Shown piece after piece: positions 19,776-28,982 of a stretch of 64,000 nucleotides of DNA. Origin of the DNA: Nitrosomonas sp. (GTDB taxonomy: Bacteria > Pseudomonadota > Gammaproteobacteria > Burkholderiales > Nitrosomonadaceae); contig JALDQW010000001.1 in the NCBI GenBank assembly GCA_031316255.1, positions 1,488,001-1,552,000 on the forward strand, given 5' to 3'. The notes under the pieces are model-generated. The model searched no databases. It saw only the letters and a program-made list of their open reading frames with translations, and was not told the origin of the DNA. Made by a program: the position numbers and the translations under genes. How positions within the stretch are numbered: the first letter of the stretch is position 1; every line of letters starts with the position of its first letter.

Positions 19776-20537
19776 ATGAAGGAAATAAGTGGATGGGTAA
19801 CAAAATTGGGCGGTGCTGTTCTAATTGCGACGTTGGCGCTGCCTGCACATGCGCAGTTAATGCTTGCTCACGAAGGACATCATGATGCCGGCGGCTGTGA
19901 AATCAAAGGTGGTGAATTTCCTATAGCGTTTAGTGGTTATGAAGTGCCTGAAGGCGACATTCCGCCGCTCCATTCTTTCTGCAAAAATATTCCAACTCCC
20001 GGTAAGGTGCAATTAACCGTAGAGCTCTCGGATTGGGATTCACGCGAGATACCACTTGCCGTACGTCTGGTGGAGGCTGGTCATGGAGGGCATGGTGGTC
20101 ATGGTGGACATGCAAAAAAAACAGCGTCATCTGATAGTGCTGCGAGCAAAAAAGACGATGTAGATCACGCGGGTCATGACATGCACGATCATGAAGATCA
20201 TGTCATGGAGCATGATGGTCCGGGAGGAGTTGATCCGAGTGCAGCAGAACACGGTATTAATTACATTCCATATATGAAACACCCATCGGGCATCATTGTT
20301 GTTTCTGCTGATCTGAAAAGAGGTAATTATGAGATTTTGTTAGAAAGAAAGGATGAGGCAGGTAATGTGGTCGTAGCTGGGCGAGTGCCGTTTGCTATTG
20401 GTGGCAGTGGTGGCGGTCATGGCGGACACGGAGGCGGTTTTGGCGTAATAGAAATTGGATTGGTTGCAGTCATAATCGGTGGTGCCGCATTCTTTTTCAT
20501 GCGTCGTAAAAAAGCTGAGGAAGAAAGCAAATCGTAA
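19776..20537 (+). CDS. Exported, membrane-anchored His-rich protein next to hao
   Basis: A 253-residue protein of unknown function. It has a signal peptide (cleavage likely after AHA at residue 26) and one C-terminal membrane helix (about 224-241) followed by MRRKK, so the body would sit in the periplasm. Three histidine clusters stand out: GHGGHGGHGGH at 102-112, HAGHDMHDHEDHVMEH at 131-146, and GHGGHGGG near 215. Two Cys (41 and 69) may pair. These patterns suggest binding of copper, nickel or zinc, or possibly haem iron, but the metal is inference. The start is ATG 19776 with GGAG at 19767-19770. It ends 295 bases before hao, in the same direction. Confidence 0.8.
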   Translation: MKEISGWVTKLGGAVLIATLALPAHAQLMLAHEGHHDAGGCEIKGGEFPIAFSGYEVPEGDIPPLHSFCKNIPTPGKVQLTVELSDWDSREIPLAVRLVEAGHGGHGGHGGHAKKTASSDSAASKKDDVDHAGHDMHDHEDHVMEHDGPGGVDPSAAEHGINYIPYMKHPSGIIVVSADLKRGNYEILLERKDEAGNVVVAGRVPFAIGGSGGGHGGHGGGFGVIEIGLVAVIIGGAAFFFMRRKKAEEESKS

Positions 20538-20607
20538 TTTTTTGATTGCAGTAAGTGGCAAGCTTGCTTTGTTCCCGCTTATGGGTGAAAGGGTACGCAC
20601 AAACTTC

Positions 20608-20832
20608 TTGACAGTGTTAAGGTGACTGAGTAGTCTAGGGGAGCGAAGGAAGGTAGGGCAAGTGCGTTGAATTGGGGTTCGGATACTGGAAGGGAATTTG
20701 CATATTTATGCGTGGGATTGGGAGGTATGCGCGAGGTATGTTGGGTATTTGGAAGCGCAATTGTTGCACTGAAGAGAAGAAGAAAGAAGTAAAAATAAAA
20801 CTGGAAATAACAGAAAGACAAAGGAGAGAGAG
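20608..20832 (+). promoter_or_regulatory. Probable sigma-70 promoter and long purine-rich leader of hao
   Basis: A consensus -35 TTGACA (20608-20613) is followed after 17 bases by TAGTCT (20631-20636). Transcription would begin near 20643 and give a leader of about 190 bases that is strikingly purine-rich on the sense strand. It ends in the strong ribosome binding site GGAGAGAGAG directly before the hao ATG. The leader holds no supported small gene. Confidence 0.5.
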
Positions 20833-22539
20833 ATGATTTCCAAGGTATGGCTAAGATTGGTCATGTTTGTAAGTGCATTTGCGCTGGCGGGTGCGGTACA
20901 GGCGATACCAAGTGTTCCTGACGTGACGTATGAAGCACTGGGTATAGACAGAGGTGCGAGTCCGAAGGAGTTGCATGAAGCATTGGTGAAGCGTTATAAG
21001 GATCCTGAGCAAGGCGCGGGCAAGGGCACGATGGGTGATTACTGGGAGCCGATTCCGTTGAGCAGATACATGGATCCTGCGACATTTTATGAGCCGCCGA
21101 CCTCGATGAGAGACAAAGCGGATCGTAAAGAGTGTGTGGAATGTCACTCGGACGAATCGCCGGTATGGGTCAACGCATGGAAGAAGAGTACCCATGCGAA
21201 TCTGGACAAAGTGCGTGCATTAAAGCCAAGCGATCCGACATTTTACAAGAAAGGCAAGCTTGAAGACGTAGAGAAGAATCTGCGTTCGATGGGTTACCTG
21301 AAGGAAGGCGAGCAGCTGAAGGAAGTGAGTTGTATAGATTGCCATGCTGGGATCAACGAGCAGGGCAAGATAGATCACAGCAAAGACCTGATCATGCCGA
21401 CGGCGGATGTATGCGGCAAATGTCACTTGCAGGAATTTGCGGAACGCGAATCAGAGCGTGACACGCTGATCTGGCCGAACGGACAGTGGCCAGATGGACG
21501 TCCATCGCATGCGCTGGACTACAAGGCGAACGTAGAGACCACGGTATGGGCGGCGATGCCACAACGTGAAGTAGCCGAAGGCTGTACCATGTGTCACATG
21601 AACCAGAACAAATGCGACACCTGTCATACCCGTCATGAATTCTCAGCGGCGGAATCTCGTAAGCCGGAAGCCTGCGCGACCTGTCACAGTGGTGTAGACC
21701 ACAACAACTGGGAAGCGTATTCCATGTCCAAGCACGGCAAGATGGTAGCGATGCTGGGCAATAGCTGGAACTGGGAAGTTCAACTCTCGGATGCATACAG
21801 CAAAGGTGGCCAGACAGCACCGACCTGTGCGGGCTGTCACATGGAATTTGAAGGCGAATACGCGCACAACATGGTGAGAAAGATTCGCTGGGCGAACTAT
21901 CCATTTGTACCTGGGATAGCAGAGAACATCAACAGCGAATGGTCAGAAGAGAGACTGGATGCATGGGTAGTAACCTGTACTCAGTGTCACTCAGAGCGTT
22001 TTGCACGTTCGTATCTGGATCTGATGGACAAAGGCACCTTGCAAGGTCTGGCGAAATACCAGGATGCACATGCAGTAGTCGAGAAGCTGTACAACGAAGG
22101 TTTGCTGGCAGGACAGAAGACCAACCGTCCGAATCCACCGGCACCGGAGAAACCGGGATTCATGATCTTCACGCAATTATTCTGGTCGCAAGACAACAAC
22201 CCGGCCTCGATGGAGTTGAAAGTGCTCGAGATGGGTGAAAACGACCTGGCTAAAATGCACGTTGGTCTTGCACACGTCAATCCAGGCGGTTGGACCTACA
22301 CCGAAGGCTGGGGACCGATGAACCGGGCGTACGTTGAAGTACAAGACGAAAACTTCCGGATTCGGGAAATGGTCGCGTTAAAAGAACGTGTTGCCAAACT
22401 CGAAGGCAAACGCACCAGCTTACTGGATCTGGACGGTACAGCAGAGAAAATCTCGTTGGGCGGTTTAGGTGGCGGCATGCTGCTGGCAGGCACATTAGCC
22501 TTGGCAGGATGGCGTAAACGTAAGCAAAGCGAAGCTTGA
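20833..22539 (+). CDS. hao: Hydroxylamine oxidoreductase, octaheme cytochrome c
   Basis: The 568-residue periplasmic enzyme oxidises hydroxylamine (to nitric oxide or nitrite) in ammonia oxidation. A signal peptide ends near residue 24 (AVQA). Eight CxxCH haem sites are present at 101, 167, 194, 251, 261, 281, 332 and 382. In the family, the catalytic P460 haem is cross-linked to a tyrosine of the neighbouring subunit; Tyr489 in [15 protein letters not shown] is the best candidate by context. A C-terminal hydrophobic segment (about 542-560) followed by RKRKQ could anchor it. Antisense frames here are codon-bias shadows. The stop overlaps the haoB start. Confidence 0.98.
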   Translation: MISKVWLRLVMFVSAFALAGAVQAIPSVPDVTYEALGIDRGASPKELHEALVKRYKDPEQGAGKGTMGDYWEPIPLSRYMDPATFYEPPTSMRDKADRKECVECHSDESPVWVNAWKKSTHANLDKVRALKPSDPTFYKKGKLEDVEKNLRSMGYLKEGEQLKEVSCIDCHAGINEQGKIDHSKDLIMPTADVCGKCHLQEFAERESERDTLIWPNGQWPDGRPSHALDYKANVETTVWAAMPQREVAEGCTMCHMNQNKCDTCHTRHEFSAAESRKPEACATCHSGVDHNNWEAYSMSKHGKMVAMLGNSWNWEVQLSDAYSKGGQTAPTCAGCHMEFEGEYAHNMVRKIRWANYPFVPGIAENINSEWSEERLDAWVVTCTQCHSERFARSYLDLMDKGTLQGLAKYQDAHAVVEKLYNEGLLAGQKTNRPNPPAPEKPGFMIFTQLFWSQDNNPASMELKVLEMGENDLAKMHVGLAHVNPGGWTYTEGWGPMNRAYVEVQDENFRIREMVALKERVAKLEGKRTSLLDLDGTAEKISLGGLGGGMLLAGTLALAGWRKRKQSEA

Positions 22540-23594
22540 TACCCGCAGAGACGACCGGCCGCGACACGCAAGTGAAGCGGTCGGGGGATAAACTACTCCC
22601 GTCATTAGGCATACTCCTGGTGACGGGAGGTTTGGTTTTTCTGGGGTGGTTTGCGTACTTATGGTTTGAACCGGTAGCGGCACCGTATCAGTACCAGAAG
22701 CAATCCTCAGGGAATCCGCAGCAGTATCCCGAATTGGAACTGGATGCGTGGCCTGAACTTGAAATCAGCCGGTATGACGTCATCGTTCCGGATGTTGAAA
22801 AGCCCATAGCGCAGGCAACAGTAGCGCAACGGGACGGCGCAGCGCCGGTGCTGGTCAAATGGGAGAACCACAGCAAAGAAACCCTGCACGCATTAGACTG
22901 GAAATCATCCGAACTGAGTGCGCTGGCCAAAGCCATTGGCCAATACGCAGAAAAAGATGCGCTCATCTTAGCCTGGTGGGACATCTCGCAACAGATCAAC
23001 CTGTTGAGCGGACACGAAACCCTGTTCACCAGCCACCTGAACGAACCTTTAATCATACCGCAGCACTGGTATGAATATATGGACGCCATAGATGCGTATG
23101 AACAGGCGTTCTGGCAAAGCAAACCCAGCCAAAGCGAACTGGAGCAATTCGAGCGATTTAGCCGGGCGCTGACAGCCAAAGCGGAAGAAGGCGTAGCCCA
23201 ACTTCGCAGCCTCGTTGGAACGGACCGGGAAGCCTACATCATCGTTCATGTTACAGACCTGTATAAACTGGGTCTCATGTACCCGGATAAAATTGGCGTT
23301 GCCTACCAGAACTTTCCAATGACGGGCAACATCCATGGCATGATCAACCACATGAAAGTACAACTCAAGGAAAACGACTTTGACACCTATACCCTGCAAT
23401 CGATAACCGATACGCAAATCAGAGTCTACTTTCTGAGCGACGCACAAAGCAGTGAAACCCTGCTGGCGCGAATGCTGCCGTTCACAGACAAAGACGCGCC
23501 GATGGAACTGGAAGCACTGCAACTGGTATACCAGCAGGGCGGTTACTGGGTATACAAAATTCCGGGCAACGAAAGCGATGGATTGATACAATAA
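22536..23594 (+). CDS. haoB: Conserved hao-cluster membrane protein HaoB (orf2)
   Basis: A 352-residue protein found immediately after hao in ammonia oxidisers; its role is not established, with maturation or anchoring of HAO often suggested. One N-terminal membrane helix (about residues 26-47) is followed by a large, presumably periplasmic domain without CxxCH sites. The TTG start at 22536 overlaps the hao stop codon by four bases (TTGA), which suggests translational coupling; a GTG at 22572 is an alternative. The C-terminal part is rich in Gln, Leu and aromatic residues. Gene order hao-haoB-cycA-cycB is standard. Confidence 0.88.
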   Translation: MIPAETTGRDTQVKRSGDKLLPSLGILLVTGGLVFLGWFAYLWFEPVAAPYQYQKQSSGNPQQYPELELDAWPELEISRYDVIVPDVEKPIAQATVAQRDGAAPVLVKWENHSKETLHALDWKSSELSALAKAIGQYAEKDALILAWWDISQQINLLSGHETLFTSHLNEPLIIPQHWYEYMDAIDAYEQAFWQSKPSQSELEQFERFSRALTAKAEEGVAQLRSLVGTDREAYIIVHVTDLYKLGLMYPDKIGVAYQNFPMTGNIHGMINHMKVQLKENDFDTYTLQSITDTQIRVYFLSDAQSSETLLARMLPFTDKDAPMELEALQLVYQQGGYWVYKIPGNESDGLIQ

Positions 23595-23739
23595 AGACAG
23601 CGTAGACAGAGACAGCTAAAATAAGCAACAACAAGAACAAAAAAAGCACGCGGCATCCATATAAGCATTTACACAAACGGGTGATCGCGTACAATACGCG
23701 GCTTAAGAACTTGAAATAAGAAAAGTACAAGGAGGAAGG

Positions 23740-24462
23740 ATGAAACACCCAATAACGTACGTACTGGCTATACTCGCGACATTTGTGTTTTTCACGGGGA
23801 CAGCGGTAGCGGATTTTGAGGGGCGGCAGAAATGCAGCTCATGCCACAAATCACAAGGTAAATCATGGCGCGAGACAGCGCATGCCAAAGCGATGGAATC
23901 GCTGAAGGCAGGCGAGCGCAAGGAAGCGAAAGAAAAAGCAGGCCTTGACCCAGACAAGGACTACACCAAAGACAAAGACTGCGTAGGCTGCCATGTTGAT
24001 GGCTGGGAGCAGAGAGGAGGATACACCATAGAGCGGCCGAGACGTCAACTGGCGGCAGTAGGGTGTGAATCCTGCCATGGTGCTGGCAAAAGATACAGGG
24101 GCGATCACCGAAAAGGCGGGCAGCAATTTGAAAGAACAGGCAGGACCACCGAGCGCAAGCGACTGGCGGACAGAGGTCAGGACTTTCATTTTGAAGAAGC
24201 GTGTGCGGGGTGTCACCTGAACTATGAAGGTTCGGGCTGGAAAGGCACGAAAGCACCCTATACGCCATTCACACCAGAAGTTGATGAGAAATACCGGTTT
24301 GACTTTGACAAAATGGTAAAAGACGACAGTGCGATGCATGCGCACTACAAACTGGATGGTGCATTTGTCGGCGAACCGAAATTCAAGTTTCACGATGAAT
24401 TCCAGGCCAACGCCCAAGAGGGTGAGAAAGGCGACGAAGACGACGATGACGATGATGATTAA
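23740..24462 (+). CDS. cycA: Tetraheme cytochrome c554
   Basis: A 240-residue periplasmic electron carrier that accepts electrons from HAO. A signal peptide ends near residue 24 (TAVA). Four haem sites are visible: CSSCH 32-36, CVGCH 81-85, CESCH 109-113 and CAGCH 155-159. The last seven or more residues are aspartates after GDED, an acidic tail like that of the next gene. AGGAGG (23730-23735) precedes the ATG. The 145-base gap after haoB contains a small CGCGT/ACGCG hairpin at 23686-23700. cycB follows after 12 bases, so the two are likely translated from one message. Confidence 0.96.
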   Translation: MKHPITYVLAILATFVFFTGTAVADFEGRQKCSSCHKSQGKSWRETAHAKAMESLKAGERKEAKEKAGLDPDKDYTKDKDCVGCHVDGWEQRGGYTIERPRRQLAAVGCESCHGAGKRYRGDHRKGGQQFERTGRTTERKRLADRGQDFHFEEACAGCHLNYEGSGWKGTKAPYTPFTPEVDEKYRFDFDKMVKDDSAMHAHYKLDGAFVGEPKFKFHDEFQANAQEGEKGDEDDDDDDD

Positions 24463-24474
24463 CAGGAGACCTGA

Positions 24475-25095
24475 ATGACTGCATTACAAAAAGGAGCGAT
24501 AGGCACCCTGTTAACGGGGGCGTTACTGGGGATCGTTCTGGTGGGTATAGTATTTGGCGGAGAGGCGGCGTTATCGACAGAAGAATTCTGTACGAGCTGT
24601 CACTCGATGACGTATACCCAGGACGAGCTGAGAGAATCGACCCACTATGGGGCATTGGGAGTCAATCCTGGGTGTAAGGACTGTCATATACCGCAGGGAT
24701 TCAAGAACTTTCATTTGGCGGTTTATACTCATGTAGTAGATGGTGCGCGGGAATTATGGCTGGAGCTGGTGAATGATTACTCGACGTTGGAGAAGTTTAA
24801 CGAACGTCGGTTAATCATGGCGCATGATGCGCGGATGAACCTGAAGAAATGGGACAGTGTGACGTGTCGTGATTGTCATAAGAATCCGGATCCACCTGGA
24901 GAGGATGCACAGGCTGCGCATAAGAAGATGGAAACAGAGGGAGCGACGTGTATAGATTGTCATCAGAACCTGGTGCATGAAGAAGCCCCGATGACGGATC
25001 TTGATGCGAGTCTTGCTCAGGGCAAGATGGTATTGAAGGCCGATGAAGATGATGACTGGGATGATGACGATGATGACTGGGATGATGATTATTAA
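24475..25095 (+). CDS. cycB: Membrane tetraheme cytochrome cM552, NapC/NirT family quinone reductase
   Basis: A 206-residue membrane-anchored cytochrome thought to pass HAO-derived electrons from c554 to ubiquinone. An N-terminal helix (about residues 8-29) anchors it. Haem sites are CTSCH 39-43, CKDCH 67-71, CRDCH 131-135 and CIDCH 159-163, the NapC/NirT pattern. The C-terminus is an Asp/Trp-rich tail from residue 189 (DADEDDDW then DDDDDDW, DDDY) encoded by repeated GAT/GAC codons. A ribosome binding site (CAGGAG) precedes the ATG. It is the last gene of the hao cluster and is followed by a strong hairpin. Confidence 0.95.
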   Translation: MTALQKGAIGTLLTGALLGIVLVGIVFGGEAALSTEEFCTSCHSMTYTQDELRESTHYGALGVNPGCKDCHIPQGFKNFHLAVYTHVVDGARELWLELVNDYSTLEKFNERRLIMAHDARMNLKKWDSVTCRDCHKNPDPPGEDAQAAHKKMETEGATCIDCHQNLVHEEAPMTDLDASLAQGKMVLKADEDDDWDDDDDDWDDDY

Positions 25096-25115
25096 ATTAT
25101 TGTCATAAAACCGTA

Positions 25116-25151
25116 GCAATTCTGGAGTTAAAATAAATGCTCCAGAATTGC
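25116..25151 (+). terminator. Hairpin ending the hao cluster
   Basis: A perfect 12-base inverted repeat, GCAATTCTGGAG (25116-25127) and CTCCAGAATTGC (25140-25151), with a 12-base A/T-rich loop, sits 21 bases after the cycB stop. A moderately T-rich stretch follows. It should insulate pstC from hao transcription. Confidence 0.7.
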
Positions 25152-25324
25152 TTATTAATCATTCTAATTTGATGGATATTCAAGTTCGGTTTTAGCAGAA
25201 TATAAACAGCACTGTATATTTAAGCAATTTAACTTAAACAAAACGTAAGATGATAGTGGCGTTTTAAAAGTTACAGGACAGTGTTTTTTAATAAAAAGTA
25301 CCCGAATTTATTAAACAAATCCTT

Positions 25325-26257
25325 GTGTCAAAAGAGTTGTCTAAAAAGAAAAATTATGTAGGTAGACTAGGGTATAGCTACCGACGTAATTTGCACGAAC
25401 GATTTATAGAATCGATTTTATTCCTGTCTGCTATGCTCTCTGTCTTTATTATGCTCGCAATCATTGTGATGCTGGTAAAGGAATCAGTCGTATTTTTTCA
25501 ACATGTCTCGATTTGGGAATTTCTCACTGACACACAGTGGACTCCCCTCTTTGATGACGCGCATTATGGAATTTTGCCGTTGGTATCGGGAACTGTCGTT
25601 AGTTCCATGGTTGCGCTATGCGTTGCATTGCCTTTGGGTACGATTATTGCAATATATCTTTCTGAATTTGCGCCTTTTGCTGTACGTGAAGTCGCAAAAC
25701 CATTTTTGGAGTTACTCGGTGGGGTGCCTACGGTGGTATATGGCTATTTTGCCCTCCTATTTGTTACACCGTTACTGCAAATGATTTTTCCTGAACTGCC
25801 AGGTTTCAGCTTGTTGTCGGCGGGCTTGGTGATGGGAATTATGATCATTCCCTATGTCAGTTCAATGACTGAAGATGCAATGCGGGCAGTGCCAATGCAT
25901 TTGAGAGAAGGCTCTTATGCAATGGGCGCTACACGCTTTCAGACGGCTATTCGTGTAGTTATGCCAGCCGCGTTTTCTGGGATTGCAGCTGCTTATATTC
26001 TGGGTATTTCAAGAGCGGTGGGCGAAACCATGGTGGTTGCAATTGCAGCAGGTATGCAGCCAAACTTGACGTGGAATCCCATGGAACCAGCCGCAACGAT
26101 AACTGCATACATCGTTCAGGTCAGTTTGGGGGATTTGCCACATGGGAGCGTAGGATACCAGACCATTTTTGCAGCAGGCCTGACGTTGTTATTGATAACA
26201 CTTGTATTTAACATCATTGGACATCTGTTACGTAAACGTTACAGAGAAATTTACTAA
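25325..26257 (+). CDS. pstC: Phosphate ABC transporter permease PstC
   Basis: A 310-residue inner-membrane subunit forming half of the phosphate channel with PstA. Six membrane segments are apparent, the first at about residues 36-60. The ABC permease coupling loop is EGSYAMGATRFQTAIRVV near residue 197. AVGETMVVAIAAG matches PstC. The start is GTG 25325 without an obvious ribosome binding site. The 230-base gap upstream is AT-rich and holds no Pho box as clear as that before pstS. It precedes pstA by 26 bases. Confidence 0.95.
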   Translation: MSKELSKKKNYVGRLGYSYRRNLHERFIESILFLSAMLSVFIMLAIIVMLVKESVVFFQHVSIWEFLTDTQWTPLFDDAHYGILPLVSGTVVSSMVALCVALPLGTIIAIYLSEFAPFAVREVAKPFLELLGGVPTVVYGYFALLFVTPLLQMIFPELPGFSLLSAGLVMGIMIIPYVSSMTEDAMRAVPMHLREGSYAMGATRFQTAIRVVMPAAFSGIAAAYILGISRAVGETMVVAIAAGMQPNLTWNPMEPAATITAYIVQVSLGDLPHGSVGYQTIFAAGLTLLLITLVFNIIGHLLRKRYREIY

Positions 26258-26283
26258 GATTTGATCATTTCAGTATGTGACGC

Positions 26284-27210
26284 ATGAGAAATGTAAATAA
26301 TCTGAGCGAGCTCAGAAAAATAATCGAACATCATAAACGCTGGGATTTGTTGTTTATGATTACCGGTATCATTGCATTAATGATTGCAATACTGACGTTT
26401 ATCGCATTATTTACACAGATGTTGATTGATGGCATGCCGCGATTGTCCTGGGATTTTTTTACTTCTTTTCCATCTCGCCGCCCAGAAGCTGCGGGAATAT
26501 TGTCGGCCTGGGTTGGGACTACATTGGTGATGTTAGTAACTGCAGTATCTGCCGTTCCCTTGGGTATTGGCGCAGGCGTTTATCTTGAAGAATATGCACC
26601 AAAGAATTTTTTCACCGAAATTATAGAAATCAATGTGACCAATTTGGCGGGCGTGCCTTCAATCATATATGGATTGCTTGCTTTAGGCTTGTTTGTATAT
26701 CAGTTAGGCTTTGGGCAAAGTATTCTTGCCGCTGGCCTGGCTTTGGCTTTGTTGATTTTGCCGGTAGTTATTGTTGCAACGCGTGAAGCGATCAGGGCGA
26801 TACCTATTGCAATTCGTGAAGGCGCTTACGCATTAGGCGCAACTAAATGGCAGACGGTTTCGGATCATTTGTTACCGTATTCGGCTGCTGGCATTCTAAC
26901 TGGGATTATTATTGGGTTGGCCAGAGCTATTGGCGAAACAGCGCCGATAATTACAATTGGCGCTTTGACGTTTATAGCTTTCTTGCCACCGTCACCTGTA
27001 ACCGATGAATTTCCTTTTATTTCGTTTGAATGGCTGACTGCGCCATTTACAGTGATGCCGATACAGATGTTTAACTGGGTATCAAGACCGGAAGAGGCGT
27101 TTCAATTAAATGCAGCGGCAGCTGGACTGGTATTGGTTGTCATGACACTAACGATGAATGGATTGGCAATTTATTTGCGTTATCGCATGCGTAAGAATAT
27201 TAAATGGTAG
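26284..27210 (+). CDS. pstA: Phosphate ABC transporter permease PstA
   Basis: A 308-residue membrane subunit that pairs with PstC. It shows the first membrane helix at about residues 22-46, the PstA-like stretch [19 protein letters not shown], the coupling loop [15 protein letters not shown] near residue 180, and [15 protein letters not shown]. It starts at ATG 26284 and stops four bases before the pstB start, indicating tight coupling in a pstC-pstA-pstB operon. Confidence 0.95.
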   Translation: MRNVNNLSELRKIIEHHKRWDLLFMITGIIALMIAILTFIALFTQMLIDGMPRLSWDFFTSFPSRRPEAAGILSAWVGTTLVMLVTAVSAVPLGIGAGVYLEEYAPKNFFTEIIEINVTNLAGVPSIIYGLLALGLFVYQLGFGQSILAAGLALALLILPVVIVATREAIRAIPIAIREGAYALGATKWQTVSDHLLPYSAAGILTGIIIGLARAIGETAPIITIGALTFIAFLPPSPVTDEFPFISFEWLTAPFTVMPIQMFNWVSRPEEAFQLNAAAAGLVLVVMTLTMNGLAIYLRYRMRKNIKW

Positions 27211-27214
27211 AGAA

Positions 27215-27997
27215 ATGCAAAATAGTACGGAGTTAAATCAGTACAAATCAGAGGTAAAGAATCTGAGCTTTTATTACGGTACTTTTAATGCATTGAAAAA
27301 TATCGATATGGTGCTGCATGACAAAAAAATTACAGCGCTAATCGGCCCCTCAGGTTGTGGGAAATCGACATTTCTGAGATGTTTTAATCGAATGCATGAC
27401 TTGTATCCGGGAAATCGTTATGAAGGAGACATTATTCTTTATCCGGATGATGTAAACATCTTGTTGCCTAAAGTTGATCCGATAGAAGTGCGAATGCGAA
27501 TCAGCATGGTTTTTCAAAAACCCAATCCATTTCCAAAATCAATTTATGAGAATGTTGCATATGGTTTAAGAGTAAGAGGAATAAGACAACGCGCAATACT
27601 TGATGAAAAAATTGAAGACGCGCTTCGTAATGCAGCCCTTTGGGATGAAGTAAAGGACCGGCTTTATGATCTTGCATTCAACCTTTCGGGTGGTCAGCAG
27701 CAACGATTATGTATAGCACGTGCATTAGCAACTGATCCTGAGATATTATTGTTTGATGAACCGACATCCGCATTAGATCCAATAGCAACTGCAAGTATTG
27801 AGGAGCTCATTGCAGATCTTAAAGATAAAGTCACTATTCTAATAGTGACGCATAACATGCAACAAGCTGCACGCGTTTCTGATTATACAGCGTATATGTA
27901 TCTCGGAGAGTTAATTGAATTTGATGAAACAGATACGATATTTATCAAACCAAAAAATAAGCAAACAGAAGATTACATAACAGGCCGCTTTGGCTAA
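27215..27997 (+). CDS. pstB: Phosphate ABC transporter ATPase PstB
   Basis: The 260-residue ATPase drives phosphate import through PstCA. Walker A is GPSGCGKST at 44-52, the Q-loop is [18 protein letters not shown], the ABC signature is [14 protein letters not shown], and Walker B is [14 protein letters not shown] place the start at ATG 27215 ([14 protein letters not shown]), four bases after the pstA stop; the longer in-frame opening overlaps pstA and has no support. No phoU gene follows in this window, unlike in many pst operons. A T-rich stretch near 28003-28010 follows the stop. Confidence 0.95.
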   Translation: MQNSTELNQYKSEVKNLSFYYGTFNALKNIDMVLHDKKITALIGPSGCGKSTFLRCFNRMHDLYPGNRYEGDIILYPDDVNILLPKVDPIEVRMRISMVFQKPNPFPKSIYENVAYGLRVRGIRQRAILDEKIEDALRNAALWDEVKDRLYDLAFNLSGGQQQRLCIARALATDPEILLFDEPTSALDPIATASIEELIADLKDKVTILIVTHNMQQAARVSDYTAYMYLGELIEFDETDTIFIKPKNKQTEDYITGRFG

Positions 27998-28205
27998 TCA
28001 AGCTTTTTTTCCGAACATTTAAAGCTGATAAAGGTCTATAAACAGACTGTTCTGCTTCATTCGAGCGTTTCCAAGCAGCTGATAATTTGGCGTTTTTTGT
28101 TAATATTTATGGCTTTGTTGAAATGCCTGTAACTTGCGATGAGATTGACTAGTTGGTCAATCAGAGGTAGCATCGCCCCTTTTGAGAAAGCAAGGAATTT
28201 AAAAA
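27998..28205. other. pstB-tpiA intergenic region with a small hairpin
   Basis: No gene is supported. GATTGAC (28143-28149) and GTCAATC (28156-28162) form a 7-base hairpin. AGCTGATAA occurs twice (28023-28031 and 28077-28085). The minus strand is open from about 28205 to a TGA near 28058 with transposase-like residues, and GGCTTTGTTGAA at 28111-28122 resembles an IS5-family end; this is too weak to call. Confidence 0.4.
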
Positions 28206-28964
28206 ATGCGAGAAAAACTGGTAGCTGGTAACTGGAAAATGCATGGTAACCTTAAAGAAAATGATGCACTATTAAGTGCAATGGTTGCTGGAATTTCAGT
28301 GCTGGGAACTGATGCCAGTTATGCAGTTTGTGTACCCTATCCTTACTTGGCTTTTGCGCAGTCTAAACTAGAAGACACAAAAATAAAATGGGGTGCGCAG
28401 AATGTCAGTCAACATGAAAAAGGCGCTTTCACTGGAGAAGTATCGGCTGCAATGTTGAATGATTTTGATTGCACTTACGCAATAGTAGGTCACTCAGAAA
28501 GAAGAATGTTTTATGGTGAAAGCAGTCAAGTCGTCGCTGAGAAATATGTCGCTGCACAAAAAGCAGGCCTGACGCCTATATTGTGTGTCGGTGAAACACT
28601 GGAGCAGCGGGATTCGGGTACAACTGAGCAGGTAATCGATGAGCAATTAAGTGCAGTGATAACATCGGCAGGCGTTGATTCGTTGGCAAAGGCGGTTGTT
28701 GCTTACGAACCGGTTTGGGCGATTGGAACGGGCAAGACAGCCACGCCTCAACAGGCTCAAGATATACATCGCTTTATAAGGCAAGGCATTGCTAAACAGA
28801 ATTCGGAAGTTGCTGCTAACTTGACGATATTGTATGGCGGCAGTGTAAAAGCAAATAATGCTGCTGAGCTTTTTGCAATGTCCGATATTGACGGTGGTTT
28901 GATTGGTGGCGCATCGCTGATCGCAGATGAATTTATTGCTATTTGCAAGGCAATACAAAGTTAA
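28206..28964 (+). CDS. tpiA: Triosephosphate isomerase
   Basis: The 252-residue enzyme interconverts dihydroxyacetone phosphate and glyceraldehyde-3-phosphate, here probably serving the Calvin cycle and gluconeogenesis. Catalytic residues are visible as Lys11 in AGNWKMHG, His96 in IVGHSERR and Glu168 in AYEPVWAIGTGKTA. The phosphate-binding loops ILYGGSVKANN and GGLIGGASL are intact. It starts the conserved tpiA-secG-tRNA-Leu-nuo run. Confidence 0.97.
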   Translation: MREKLVAGNWKMHGNLKENDALLSAMVAGISVLGTDASYAVCVPYPYLAFAQSKLEDTKIKWGAQNVSQHEKGAFTGEVSAAMLNDFDCTYAIVGHSERRMFYGESSQVVAEKYVAAQKAGLTPILCVGETLEQRDSGTTEQVIDEQLSAVITSAGVDSLAKAVVAYEPVWAIGTGKTATPQQAQDIHRFIRQGIAKQNSEVAANLTILYGGSVKANNAAELFAMSDIDGGLIGGASLIADEFIAICKAIQS

Positions 28965-28982
28965 ATTTATTGGAGTTACACG

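Noticed and set aside
20080..20115. Tandem repeat of GGTCATGGTGG-type units
   Set aside because: It encodes the GHGGHGGHGGH stretch of the His-rich protein and is explained by codon repetition; it is not a CRISPR or minisatellite array.
20579..20821. Minus-strand frame of 80 codons opposite the hao leader
   Set aside because: It is an artefact of the purine-rich leader; the product is mostly Ser, Pro, Leu and Phe from pyrimidine runs and has no ribosome binding site.
21392..21904. Long antisense frame of 170 codons within hao
   Set aside because: It mirrors codon bias of the verified octaheme gene and is rich in Cys, Ser, Arg and Pro with no recognisable motif.
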